This document shows, piece by piece, positions 35,601 through 44,019 of a stretch of DNA of 53,150 nucleotides. How positions within the stretch are numbered: position 1 is the first letter of the stretch; each line of letters starts with the position of its first letter. The notes beneath the pieces were generated by a model. It searched no databases, had not been told where the DNA came from, and worked only from the letters and a program-made list of their open reading frames with translations. Both the position numbers and the translations under genes were made by a program. The DNA is from Candidatus Aalborgicola danicus (GTDB taxonomy: Bacteria > Pseudomonadota > Gammaproteobacteria > Burkholderiales > Burkholderiaceae_C). The stretch is from the NCBI GenBank assembly GCA_016703945.1, contig JADJBC010000027.1, positions 1-53,150 of the forward strand. Reading direction: 5' to 3'.

Positions 35601-37643
35601 ATGCCCAATGGCGTGCTGATCGGCAGAAACCTCAAAGGTGTTACCGACAGGGAGGACTTCTCTGTCGAAAACTGGCCCAGCCCAGACGTGGGCGCTCTGT
35701 CCACGGCGGACCTCGGCCAGTTTCTGAAACGCCAAGAGGCGGTGCGCCTCTATTTGCAAGGTGTGGCCAGCGCGACGATCTATTCGAGCACGGGCGTGCA
35801 TCCGAGGTTCATCAACCGTGCGATTCGTGAGCGGTGTATGCACCCTCACCCCGACGGGCGTATTTACGGTTGGAGGGCACTGGTGCCCGGAATTCACATC
35901 GTCAAATACCGCCGAAAAACCAAGATTCGCGCTGATGCAAGTGGCCGGGGTGCGTCCGGCGCACTCTCCAACTTACTCTTGCAAGAGCCCGATTTCGCCG
36001 ATCGGCTGGAAAAGCAAATCCTTAAATCCTGCGCCGATCTGAAGCTCGCGGAGATTCGCCGGCCGCGCCACGCACTATGGGCATGGTTTCTCAAGGAGTT
36101 GCGCAGTCTTGGGCTTGAAACCCGCAACGAGTGGCCGTTCACCATGAAAACCATGGGTTACCCGACTCTGTGCCGCTACGCTGACGCGGTGCTGAGCGCC
36201 AACCCCATCAAGGCGGCCCGGATTGTGGGTGGCCCCCAGTTGGAGAAAAAGATGGTCTCGGGCGCCGGTATCAACCGCCCGGTCCACAACCCGTTTGAGC
36301 GCGTCGAGATGGATGCCCACAAACTCGACGGCCGATTTGTCGTCATGATTCCCGCGCTCGATGGCGGCTGGCACCCACGCCTGATCCACCGGCTCTGGGT
36401 CATTGTGCTGCTCGATGTCGCGTCCCGCGCCGTGATTGGCTACCACCTCAGCCTGCGCGTGGAGGTCAACAAGGACGATGTCATCGCCGCCATCAAAAAC
36501 GCGCTCGTCCGCTGGAGTCGCAAAATGGTGAGCTTTGGGGATCAGGCCTACTTCGAAGATGCTGCCCTGCCCAGCGGACACCACGAGCGTTATGTCGGCC
36601 TGTGCTGGAATGAGACCAGTGTGGATGGCGCTCTGGCTGAAACCTGCAAAACGGTCAAATCAAAGCTACAGGATGTGGTCGGGTCCACCTTGCTCGACCC
36701 CAGCGCGGGCTTTGCCCAACGCAGGAGCAAAGACGACCGGCCGTTTATCGAAACGTTTTTCAGGACCCTGGGTTCGCGCGGCTTGCACCGCATGTCCAAC
36801 ACCACGGGTGCCAAGGTGCAGGATAAAAGAGGACGCGATCCCGACAAGGTGGCCGTCATCAGCGAATTCCAGCTGGAATATGCCGCCGAACTGCTGGATG
36901 TCCTGATCGCCAATTACAACGCCACGCCCCACAGCAGTCTGGGGTATCGCTCACCGCTACAGATGCTGGACTTCTGCGCATCCATGGACAAGTTGCCCAA
37001 GCGGCATGCCGACCCCAACTCGGTTCAAGGCCTGTTGAGCGTTCGCAAGCTCTGTATCGTTCGCGGGGGCTACCAGCAAGGTCGCAGGCCCTATGTAAAT
37101 TTCCTGGGTGCCAGCTATTCCAACGAAGAACTGGCCCAGCGGCATGACCTGGTAGGTAAGCAGATCTGGGTCATCAACCACCTGGAAGATGACGCACGCA
37201 TTGCTCTGGCCACCACCAGGGATGGTCACCGTTTGGGAGTCTTGCGGGCCCACCCTCCCTGGCACCGTACGCCGCACAGCCTGGGTATCCGTAGTGCCAT
37301 CAATTCCATGGTGCGCAACCGGCGTTTTGCTTTAGCCAATGGCGCTGATGCAATAACGGTGTTCATGGACTTCGTGGAATCCAACGCCAAGGGTAAGTTT
37401 CCTATCCACCCCAGCTATCTCGAACTGAAACGACTCCTGGTGGAGCACTCGCAGTTCCGCTCAAGCGACGCCGAGGTCGTGGCGGCCAAGTCCCGACTCA
37501 AGGAAACCGAAACGACCGCTGGCGGTGCGCCATCGGAGGTGTCGGACGACAGCGCTGCGGTTGCAACCAAGCCAGTCCAAACATCCCCAAGGACGCAAAC
37601 ACCGTCCAAAGTCTTGCCGCCGTTGCGTAAAGCGGCCAACTGA
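35601..37643 (+). CDS. tnsB: TnsB/TniA-like DDE transposase
   Basis: 680 aa; ATG preceded by GGAGG. N-terminal DNA-binding region (FLKRQEAVRLYLQGVASATI), then an rve-type integrase core: the first Asp in VEMDAHKLDG (about residue 237), the second in ETSVDGALAE (about 340), the catalytic Glu in RPFIETFFRTL (about 385). A beta-barrel domain (YVNFLGASYS) and a basic tail that would contact TnsC follow. It joins transposon ends to target DNA. The next two genes, TnsC-like and TniQ-like, follow within 13 and 10 bases, so this is one operon. No TnsA is present. Confidence 0.88.
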   Translation: MPNGVLIGRNLKGVTDREDFSVENWPSPDVGALSTADLGQFLKRQEAVRLYLQGVASATIYSSTGVHPRFINRAIRERCMHPHPDGRIYGWRALVPGIHIVKYRRKTKIRADASGRGASGALSNLLLQEPDFADRLEKQILKSCADLKLAEIRRPRHALWAWFLKELRSLGLETRNEWPFTMKTMGYPTLCRYADAVLSANPIKAARIVGGPQLEKKMVSGAGINRPVHNPFERVEMDAHKLDGRFVVMIPALDGGWHPRLIHRLWVIVLLDVASRAVIGYHLSLRVEVNKDDVIAAIKNALVRWSRKMVSFGDQAYFEDAALPSGHHERYVGLCWNETSVDGALAETCKTVKSKLQDVVGSTLLDPSAGFAQRRSKDDRPFIETFFRTLGSRGLHRMSNTTGAKVQDKRGRDPDKVAVISEFQLEYAAELLDVLIANYNATPHSSLGYRSPLQMLDFCASMDKLPKRHADPNSVQGLLSVRKLCIVRGGYQQGRRPYVNFLGASYSNEELAQRHDLVGKQIWVINHLEDDARIALATTRDGHRLGVLRAHPPWHRTPHSLGIRSAINSMVRNRRFALANGADAITVFMDFVESNAKGKFPIHPSYLELKRLLVEHSQFRSSDAEVVAAKSRLKETETTAGGAPSEVSDDSAAVATKPVQTSPRTQTPSKVLPPLRKAAN

Positions 37644-37655
37644 GGGAGTCGCGCT

Positions 37656-38657
37656 ATGCGCAGCAAACTGCCAGCCCACATCGACCCGAAACATCCGGTG
37701 CTGATGCAGGAATACGCTGTTTTCACACCCCCGGTGCACGCCATGGCACAGACCATCGGCGACTGGATCGATCAGCGCCAACCCGGTGGCTACATCCATG
37801 GACCTTCGCGTTTTGGCAAGTCCCGCGGCGTCAAATGGCATCTTAAAAACGTCCTGGAAGACCGGTTCGGCAAGCGCATCCCCTTGCACATCTGGAGCCG
37901 CCCGCCCGACAGCCACCTCAACGAGAAAGAGTTTTGGGTGTCGTTGGGCCTGGCAGCTGGATTTCGTTATGCATCCACCCGGGCCACGCGCGGTGACCGC
38001 CGGCGCCTCTTGACCGAGTTTCTGATTGCCTCGGCCGCCAGCTGCGGGAGCAATTTTGTGACGCTGCTTATTGACGAAGCCCAGGCCATGACGTTTCGTG
38101 AATGGAACTGGCTGCTGGGTTTACAAAACGCAATGGACTGGGAGGGATATCGCCTGAGCGTCTTCTCTATTGCCTCCCACCAGATGGACTACACCTATGA
38201 GCTGCTGGGAAAGTCAGACCATGCCCATGTCGCGGCCCGCTTCCTGGTGTCGCACTGGCCGTTTCCGGGGATCCGCAGTGCAGACGAAGTGGAATTTGTG
38301 CTGAAGGGGTATGACGAGGCATCCGAGTGGCCACCGCACAGCGGCACATCGTACCTGGCGCATTTCATCCCGGATGCCTACGCCCGAGGTGCACGTCTGG
38401 CACCCAGCGCCGACGTCTTGTGGCGGGTGTTGGAGTCGCTGCTGCCTGCGAACTACCAGGGCGACGCCGAGTTTCCAATGCAGCACATCGCCTGGGCGGT
38501 CGAGGACATTCTGGTGAATGCGGCCCGCGGTGATCCCTGGGAAGCCGCCACGTCGCAGGCCAACTGGATCGATGCGCTGGCACAGACCCAATTCACCGAC
38601 CACATGCGTCTGATCTCGGCCAGCGTTCATCGCAAGCGGCCTGCCAAGTCTCCATAA
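37656..38657 (+). CDS. tnsC: TnsC/TniB-like AAA+ ATPase
   Basis: 333 aa. GYIHGPSRFGKSRGVK is the Walker A region (about residue 45), VTLLIDEAQAMTFREW is Walker B (about 135), and a later sensor region (SVFSIASHQMDYTYELLGKS) follows. TnsC proteins polymerise on target DNA with ATP and call in the transposase. The gene starts 13 bases after the tnsB stop with GGGAG before its ATG. It is a short TnsC, as in Tn5053-like and small Tn7-like elements. Confidence 0.88.
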   Translation: MRSKLPAHIDPKHPVLMQEYAVFTPPVHAMAQTIGDWIDQRQPGGYIHGPSRFGKSRGVKWHLKNVLEDRFGKRIPLHIWSRPPDSHLNEKEFWVSLGLAAGFRYASTRATRGDRRRLLTEFLIASAASCGSNFVTLLIDEAQAMTFREWNWLLGLQNAMDWEGYRLSVFSIASHQMDYTYELLGKSDHAHVAARFLVSHWPFPGIRSADEVEFVLKGYDEASEWPPHSGTSYLAHFIPDAYARGARLAPSADVLWRVLESLLPANYQGDAEFPMQHIAWAVEDILVNAARGDPWEAATSQANWIDALAQTQFTDHMRLISASVHRKRPAKSP

Positions 38658-38666
38658 ATCCCGCTT

Positions 38667-40100
38667 GTGCCAACGCCTACTCAATCGTTCGAACGGCTGG
38701 CTCGCCATAGCAGACGCTCACGCGTGATCTGGCATGCAGGCTCCACACCACCGTACTCTTCGCTGTGGATGACGGTTCAGCGTTTTTTGATTCTCAACCA
38801 GCCCACGCGCGCCGCCTTCATGCAGGACTTTGGAGTGCGCAGCCATGGCCGCACCACAACACAACTCGATGCCAACCAGGCTGGCGGCGTTCTCTGCCCT
38901 ATCCGACTGGTGCGTTTTGCCAGGGTGTTGGGGGAACCGGTGGAATCGTTTCGCTACTGCCACACCAGCCAGTTCTCCACGGTGGTAGGGCGGTACTTTG
39001 GCGACTTTGCGGTCTGTCCGCAGTGTCTGGGCGAGGGGTTCCACTGCGTCCTGTTTTCCTTCAAGGCATTGCGTGAATGCCCGGTCCATCGCACCGAGTT
39101 CTGGCATCGAAATGGCGATAAAGCCATTCCCAGTCCCAAACTTTTTAACGAGCTTCTCAAACCCTGCGTCCGATACGGCCGGGAGCAGCAGGATCTGGAA
39201 TATGCCACGGCACGTTTGCCCAAGGCAAATGCACAGCGGGACGGCGCGCTCGGTGAAATTGCGGACTGGCTAATGGATATTGGACTGCGATATTGGATCG
39301 GCACGCCAGGGGTCCGCACTGGTGCCGTACCCTTGCAAGACTTCGCCGAACGCATTGTCCACCTCAAAACTGCCATGGGCCTGGCTGGTGTTGAGCCCAG
39401 TTGGGTCGCTGCAAGTGACTATTTACGGCTCGATCCTGCAACTATGGAGATCGCCAAGTTCGGGACCATGAAAGTGTCAGCGAAGTGCGTCCATGACAAG
39501 GATGATAGAGGGACGAATCGCCAGAACATCGATCTGAACCTGTACTACAAGACGCTTTTATGCGACTTCAAGGCCATCCATCGGTACATCAAACGCCAGA
39601 TCCCGGCAAAGGCACGGCGTTGGTTGGCTCGCCTTAGCGCCGCAGTTGAAGCAGCGGACATTGGCGCCCTCCTCCAGATGTGTGGGCCCAACGTGCGCAC
39701 TGCCTGGGCGCTTGTCCTGTGGAGGCGCGCCGTGCGCGATCAAGGTTTCGAGTCGAAAGCCAGACTTGCTTGTAGGCCCTATTGGCTAGCCCTTGACCCA
39801 GCCATTCCAACCTGGGGCGACAAATCGGGGCCAAACCCATCTCTTGCGCCAGTCCCGGATTTCGCTCACATATGGCTTGTTCGCTGGATCAGCGCCGCAG
39901 GGCTTCTGAGGTTTTGGTGTTCGGTTCGCGATGTTGTGGCACACCAAAGCCACCATCGCCTTGCAGCCACGGGCATTCGGACCTCTACAACGAGATTGGA
40001 GCCGCACTGGGGTATTGGAGTCAGCGCAGACAACGTGCTGACTCTGTGTTTCTCCAATGGCGAGGCCGATGCATTGGTTCACGCAGGAACACTTTTATGA
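38667..40100 (+). CDS. tniQ: TniQ-family target-selection protein
   Basis: 477 aa from a GTG 10 bases after tnsC. The first part has the TniQ N-terminal fold (LWMTVQRFLILNQPTRAAFM) and the zinc-binding stretch VCPQCLGEGFHCVLFSFKAL, then RECPVHRTEFW. A helix-turn-helix-like C-terminal half follows (IHRYIKRQIPAKARRWLARL). It would choose the target site and recruit TnsC. The locus has no second TniQ/TnsD and no Cascade genes, so target choice probably rests on this protein. Confidence 0.82.
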   Translation: MPTPTQSFERLARHSRRSRVIWHAGSTPPYSSLWMTVQRFLILNQPTRAAFMQDFGVRSHGRTTTQLDANQAGGVLCPIRLVRFARVLGEPVESFRYCHTSQFSTVVGRYFGDFAVCPQCLGEGFHCVLFSFKALRECPVHRTEFWHRNGDKAIPSPKLFNELLKPCVRYGREQQDLEYATARLPKANAQRDGALGEIADWLMDIGLRYWIGTPGVRTGAVPLQDFAERIVHLKTAMGLAGVEPSWVAASDYLRLDPATMEIAKFGTMKVSAKCVHDKDDRGTNRQNIDLNLYYKTLLCDFKAIHRYIKRQIPAKARRWLARLSAAVEAADIGALLQMCGPNVRTAWALVLWRRAVRDQGFESKARLACRPYWLALDPAIPTWGDKSGPNPSLAPVPDFAHIWLVRWISAAGLLRFWCSVRDVVAHQSHHRLAATGIRTSTTRLEPHWGIGVSADNVLTLCFSNGEADALVHAGTLL

Positions 40101-40195
40101 AAAACCTAGGAACGCTTTTATGCAAATGGACGAGGCACAAGTCAAAATAGCTGTTTTAGAACTGTTTTTATTACGTCTTGATTATAAGGATAATC

Positions 40196-40414
40196 ATGAC
40201 GCTGATGTAAACAATTACTTACCCAAACACCACCAAAATCGCCAAAAGTCGTGCTGGTAAAGCTTGGCCCACATCAAGGCAATTTGATGTCATACGGGCG
40301 TCGGGTGCCCCCTGGCTTAACAAGTACTTTGACCCCACCCTCTGCATGAAGTTGACCGGTGAATCGCAATCGCTGAACGCGGATCAAGCCATACTCTCTA
40401 GCCAGACCTGCTGA
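40196..40414 (+). pseudogene. Short gene with an in-frame stop at codon 5
   Basis: An ATG at 40196 with AAGGATAATC before it opens a frame of 72 codons, but the fifth codon is TAA at 40208. After the stop the frame reads TKIAKSRAGKAWPTSRQFDV, then IRASGAPWLNKYFDPTLCMK, and ends at 40414. The balance of residues is protein-like, and there are no other stops. I do not recognise the family. It may be a decayed small gene at the right side of the TnsBC block. Confidence 0.4.
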
Positions 40415-40468
40415 AATGCTCAATTCATGTAAAATGCGTATCCATGCATATTCATTGGGGGCTAAGCA

Positions 40469-40726
40469 ATGCAAACCATCAGTGCTACAGAACTCACCAG
40501 AAATACCCGCGAGATACTGGACCGCGTAGCCACACGGGGCGAGACCGTCACCATTGAACGCAATCACACCATGATCGCTCAAATCATGCCTCCACAGAAG
40601 ACCATGACAGCCTCTCAAGCGTTGGCCGGCCTCGTGTTTCCAATTCTGACCCCGCAACAAGCAAGCTCCTGGCTTCACGAGAGTAAAGAGGGTTTCAGTG
40701 ACGTGGTGCGTGACCCATGGGCATGA
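40469..40726 (+). CDS. Phd-like antitoxin
   Basis: 85 aa. MQTISATELTRNTREILDRV, then ATRGETVTIERNHTMIAQIM, is a Phd/YefM DNA-binding N-terminus. The C-terminal tail would cap the toxin. The stop overlaps the start of the PIN toxin that follows. It should repress the operon together with the toxin. Confidence 0.82.
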   Translation: MQTISATELTRNTREILDRVATRGETVTIERNHTMIAQIMPPQKTMTASQALAGLVFPILTPQQASSWLHESKEGFSDVVRDPWA

Positions 40727-41139
40727 TTTTTGATAGCTGTGTTTGGGTGGGTCTAGCGTCCAACCAATTGGACACCCGAGCGGTTGTTGAGGCGGCGGGT
40801 GACCTTCCTGTGTTCACGTCCGCCATTTCAATCGGCGAGTTAAGTTTCGGCGTACATTCATGCGCCGACGCGACCGTACGTTCAATACGTGCAGCGTACC
40901 TACGCCAAGTGGAAAGTCGTCCCGTTTTGGAAGTTTCCAAACACACGGCTGCAGCCTTCGGATTACTGGCGGCAGCCGTCAAGCAAAGCGGGCGTTCTCC
41001 GCGAGCGCGTTACAACGATCTTTGGATAGCAGCTCAAGCCATTGAGCATGGGTACATCCTGTTGACACTCAATACGGGGGACTTCGCTGACCTACCGGGC
41101 TTAAGGATCGCAACGCTCTCGCCGAAGTCTCAAGCATAA
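40717..41139 (+). CDS. VapC-like PIN-domain ribonuclease toxin
   Basis: 140 aa from ATG 40717 (or 40723, which overlaps the antitoxin stop as ATGA). IFDSCVWVGLA gives the first Asp, SIGELSFGVH the Glu, and NDLWIAAQAIEHG plus LTLNTGDFADLPGL the last Asp residues of the PIN active site. It cuts RNA, often initiator tRNA or rRNA. Pair with the Phd-like antitoxin. Confidence 0.85.
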   Translation: MGMIFDSCVWVGLASNQLDTRAVVEAAGDLPVFTSAISIGELSFGVHSCADATVRSIRAAYLRQVESRPVLEVSKHTAAAFGLLAAAVKQSGRSPRARYNDLWIAAQAIEHGYILLTLNTGDFADLPGLRIATLSPKSQA

Positions 41140-41334
41140 GACCACGCGCCAGAGGTCCAGGCGATTTGGTGGCATCCAGGGCATGGCGAGCGCCTGCCCG
41201 TTGCCGAGCCATTGCTCAAAGGTTTCATGGCCTCGCAGGACGCTTTGCCGCCCTGCCCTGCACCCAACTTGACCATCATCTCGACCTTGAACGTCGGTCA
41301 CATTGCTCCGTTTGAATTGAAAAGGAGAGCTTCC

Positions 41335-41559
41335 ATGAACATCACACTTTCAGTCGACGAACAGGTGGCACAGCGTGCCCGTGAAGCCGCCCAAAAGATG
41401 GGAAAGAGCCTCAATCAAGTCGTGCGTGACTACCTGGAACAACTCGCAGGCAGTGCGCTACGTGGCCAGCAATGGTCAGAGTTCGAAGTGCGGTGCACGG
41501 GATCCAAGGCCACGCTCGAGGGTTGGCAATTCAATCGCGACGAAGCGAACGAGCGCTAA
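41335..41559 (+). CDS. Ribbon-helix-helix-type antitoxin, 74 aa
   Basis: ATG at 41335 with AAAGGAGAG 5-13 bases before. MNITLSVDEQVAQRAREAAQ, then KMGKSLNQVVRDYLEQLAG, is a short RHH domain (DUF6364-type antitoxins). The stop is 2 bases before the next PIN toxin start. Two VapC-type pairs in tandem follow the TnsBC/TniQ operon. Confidence 0.75.
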   Translation: MNITLSVDEQVAQRAREAAQKMGKSLNQVVRDYLEQLAGSALRGQQWSEFEVRCTGSKATLEGWQFNRDEANER

Positions 41560-41561
41560 GC

Positions 41562-41990
41562 ATGGCCACTCGCAGCTTTATCGATACTCATGTCCTGGTG
41601 TATGCGGAGGCCAGCGATGCGCCCCTGAAACAATGGGCCGCGCTAACCCTGCTCAAGGGTCTTTACGAGGAAAGTCTTGGGGTACTGTCTCCCCAGGTCC
41701 TGCAGGAATACTGCAACGTAGCCCTCAAAAAGTTCAAGCTCCCCGCTCAGTACGTACGTACTCAACTTGACTTTTACGAGCAAATTGAAGTGGTTCAGAT
41801 TACCCCGGTCATCATCCGAGCCGGCCTGGATCTCCACCAGACTCGCAGCGTCTCATTCTTTGATGCGATCGTGCTGGCCAGTGCACACGCCTCGGGCTGC
41901 AACGTGGTCTGGACTGAAGACATGAATGTGGGCGAGGTAGTCAATGGTGTGCGCATCGCAAATCCTTTTGCAGGTGATGTCGTTGGGTAG
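41562..41990 (+). CDS. VapC-like PIN-domain toxin
   Basis: 142 aa. SFIDTHVLVYAEASDAP (first Asp), VLQEYCNVALKKF (Glu) and SFFDAIVLASAHASGCNVVW, then TEDMNVG (last Asp residues) make the PIN site. It starts 2 bases after the antitoxin stop. It is complete. The earlier Phd/VapC pair is a different subfamily. Confidence 0.85.
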   Translation: MATRSFIDTHVLVYAEASDAPLKQWAALTLLKGLYEESLGVLSPQVLQEYCNVALKKFKLPAQYVRTQLDFYEQIEVVQITPVIIRAGLDLHQTRSVSFFDAIVLASAHASGCNVVWTEDMNVGEVVNGVRIANPFAGDVVG

Positions 41991-42109
41991 AACGATCGAA
42001 TGATTCGTGGCTGCCCCTGGGTCAAGGGCATTCAGACATTTGACGCTGCTTGTTCCCTCTCTTGCGTTCCGAATGAACGCCGTTTATGCCCTCCCCCATC
42101 CCGACGCTT

Positions 42110-42690
42110 AGTCCCAGGATTCCTGCAACGAACCTGCGATGCCTATGAACCATGCTGGCCCGCTGCCAGGGTGAACTTCTGGATCAGTCAAAACTTGCGG
42201 CCACCCTGGGCATCAACGGTCAGACCGTTGGACGCTACAAGACCTGCTCTGCGACCTCATGCTGGTACGCCGTCTGCCAGGCTGGAGCAGCAACGTGGGC
42301 AAGCTTCTGAGCCGCCCGCCCAAAGTGTTTGTGCGCGACAGCGGACTTCACGCCCTGATGGGCCTAAAAAGTCTCGATGCGGTATTGAGCAACCCTGTAG
42401 CGGGTTCCAGTTGGGAAGGCCTTGTCGTTGAGCATCTCATCAATAAAAACCTACCGCACAAGCCAGCTTTTACCAGACCAGCAATGAAGCCGAGTTGACT
42501 TGGTCTTGGAGTTCGCGGCGGTCAGACCTGGGTAATCGAGATCAAACGATCCTCTGCCCCCCACAGTATCCAAGGGCTTTTGCACGGCCTCGGCCGACCC
42601 TGGCGCTGTGCACAATTTGTTGGTTGCTCCAGTCGAACAGCCTTATTCCATAAAGGACGGAGTAGAAGTCATGAGCCCACTTTCAGCAGC
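42110..42690 (+). pseudogene. DUF4143-type AAA ATPase C-terminal remnant
   Basis: Several frames carry parts of the DUF4143 domain of AAA+ ATPases: RIPATNLRCL, a TGA where Trp is usual (42137-42139), then TMLARCQGELLDQSKLAATL; a shift near 42240, then DLMLVRRLPGWSSNVGKLLS and VFVRDSGLHALMGLKS; a further shift near 42480, and PVEQPYSIKDGVEVMS near 42620-42675. The N-terminal ATPase is absent. Clearly decayed. Confidence 0.7.
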
Positions 42691-42845
42691 CCTTGTAATC
42701 TCCTCCCAGACTGAGATTCCATTTGTAGAACTGGGACAAATATTCGAGCGATCATTGGCTGGATTCCCGCACTTTGCCCTTGCATCAGGCGAACTGAAGA
42801 AGGGCAGTTCAATTGCATACACAGACAGACGGCACGAACTTGACT

Positions 42846-42864
42846 GTGCTCTACCGTGGAGCAC
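42846..42864. promoter_or_regulatory. Candidate parS centromere-like palindrome, copy 1
   Basis: GTGCTCTACCGTGGAGCAC is an almost perfect 19-bp palindrome. A close copy (differing at two positions) lies exactly 101 bp away at 42947, at the end of parB. Two such sites next to a ParB gene make a good candidate for the ParB-binding centromere. No other copy was seen in the window. Confidence 0.6.
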
Positions 42865-42881
42865 TGACGAATCCATCGTGA

Positions 42882-42906
42882 AAAAGGGCAGATGAACCGC
42901 CCTTTT
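42882..42906. terminator. Bidirectional terminator downstream of parB
   Basis: AAAAGGGC (42882-42889) and GCCCTTTT (42899-42906) pair around a 9-base loop. T runs follow on both strands, so it can end the parAB transcript on the minus strand as well as transcripts from the left. Confidence 0.75.
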
Positions 42907-42946
42907 AGTGAACCCATCTAGCGCAAATCCCTACGCTATTTGTAGA

Positions 42947-42965
42947 GTGCTCTACGGTAGAGCAC
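42947..42965. promoter_or_regulatory. Candidate parS centromere-like palindrome, copy 2
   Basis: GTGCTCTACGGTAGAGCAC is a perfect palindrome around one base and overlaps the parB stop codon (42952-42954). It is the second copy of the motif at 42846. Confidence 0.6.
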
Positions 42966-44019
42966 CCTCCTCTTTCAGCGCCTCCAGAATGGCCTTCTCA
43001 ACTTTTAAAAGTGTCATCTTGTTCAAAATCGGCAGATCAATCGCAATCTTGTCACTCGAAACGGACACCCTAAAAGCAGCCTTACCCCCATGTTTAACGA
43101 CATGAGAAACAGTCTTCGGCACAGTCTCACTTGATCCGATAAGACAATCATAAACATGACCTGCCGACAAGACGGTACCTGCCAATCGGCTTGCGATGAT
43201 CTCACTCGCACGCGAAAGAACCCTATCCGGGTCAGTCCTAAAGGCGTCATTTAGCGGCGCGGACCACCGATACTGAATATCCAATGGCGAACCGAAAGCA
43301 TCGACAACGGGCTTGGGTAGACGCGCAATGTTGATCGCAGTAGAAACGTTACTTGATTGGAGTCCCAAATCTTCAGCCAGCTTACGCTGGGAGCTAAACA
43401 ACCCTTCATCCAATGCCCGTGCATACATCAATCCCTGCTCATACGGACGCAGATCCGCACGCTGACGATTCTCACGATCCATCTCCTTAAAGAGCTCTTT
43501 GTCATCAATGGACTCGATCGTGGCTAGAACCTCAAGTCCAAGATCCAGGCATGCGCGGTGACGACGATGACCGAAAACAATCTCATATTCCTGAGGTTCA
43601 GTACCAGGAATAGGGCGAACCTTAATGGCCTGAACATTGCCCCCAGCGGATTCCATCTCACTCTTCAATGCCGAGAACTCTGGCCCCTCAAAGCTCTTGT
43701 CATGGCGGTTGGCCCACTTGCTCGGCCTAATTGATTTGGGATCAAGCCTTTTGGATGGCAACACACCCTGCCACTCTGCATTAACTGCAACCAGGTCCGC
43801 TCGTACAGCATCCGCGGACTTCTCAGTTTCATGCAACTGCTTCTCCAACTCTGCAACTCTGCCGCCTTGACCAGCCATTGCCAGGCCAATCTGAACCGAG
43901 TTGATCTGGCGAAATGGTGCTTCTGTAGTTGAAGTGGGAGCAGGGGAGGGCGCAACAGCCTTGTTCATCATTTGAGTAGCTAGAGCAGCCTTTTCCCGAG
44001 GACTGAGCTTTGTGACCAT
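42952..44019 (-). CDS. parB: Plasmid partition protein ParB
   Basis: 355 aa from the ATG at 44019, which shares one base with the parA stop (TGATG). An N-terminal ParA-contact region and coiled coil (RVAELEKQLHETEKSADAVR) lead to the CTPase/ParB domain with FGHRRHRACLD (about residue 150) and ENRQRADLRPYEQGLMY (about 185), then the helix-turn-helix QRKLAEDLGLQSSNVSTAIN. It binds the centromere site and spreads along DNA. Two matching palindromes sit at its own 3' end. The gene ends in a hairpin terminator. Confidence 0.9.
   Translation of the reverse strand: MVTKLSPREKAALATQMMNKAVAPSPAPTSTTEAPFRQINSVQIGLAMAGQGGRVAELEKQLHETEKSADAVRADLVAVNAEWQGVLPSKRLDPKSIRPSKWANRHDKSFEGPEFSALKSEMESAGGNVQAIKVRPIPGTEPQEYEIVFGHRRHRACLDLGLEVLATIESIDDKELFKEMDRENRQRADLRPYEQGLMYARALDEGLFSSQRKLAEDLGLQSSNVSTAINIARLPKPVVDAFGSPLDIQYRWSAPLNDAFRTDPDRVLSRASEIIASRLAGTVLSAGHVYDCLIGSSETVPKTVSHVVKHGGKAAFRVSVSSDKIAIDLPILNKMTLLKVEKAILEALKEEGALP

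Noticed and set aside
35601..40100. CRISPR-associated transposon
   Set aside because: No Cas12k, Cascade genes or repeats near the TnsB-TnsC-TniQ operon in this window.
40101..40195. Possible right end of the Tns element
   Set aside because: The motif CTTTTATG repeats near 40088 and 40113, but also inside tniQ near 39554, and no matching left-end repeat was found.
42690..42895. Frame after the DUF4143 remnant (ending KKGR)
   Set aside because: No start with a binding site; it crosses a candidate parS palindrome and the composition gives no support for a gene.
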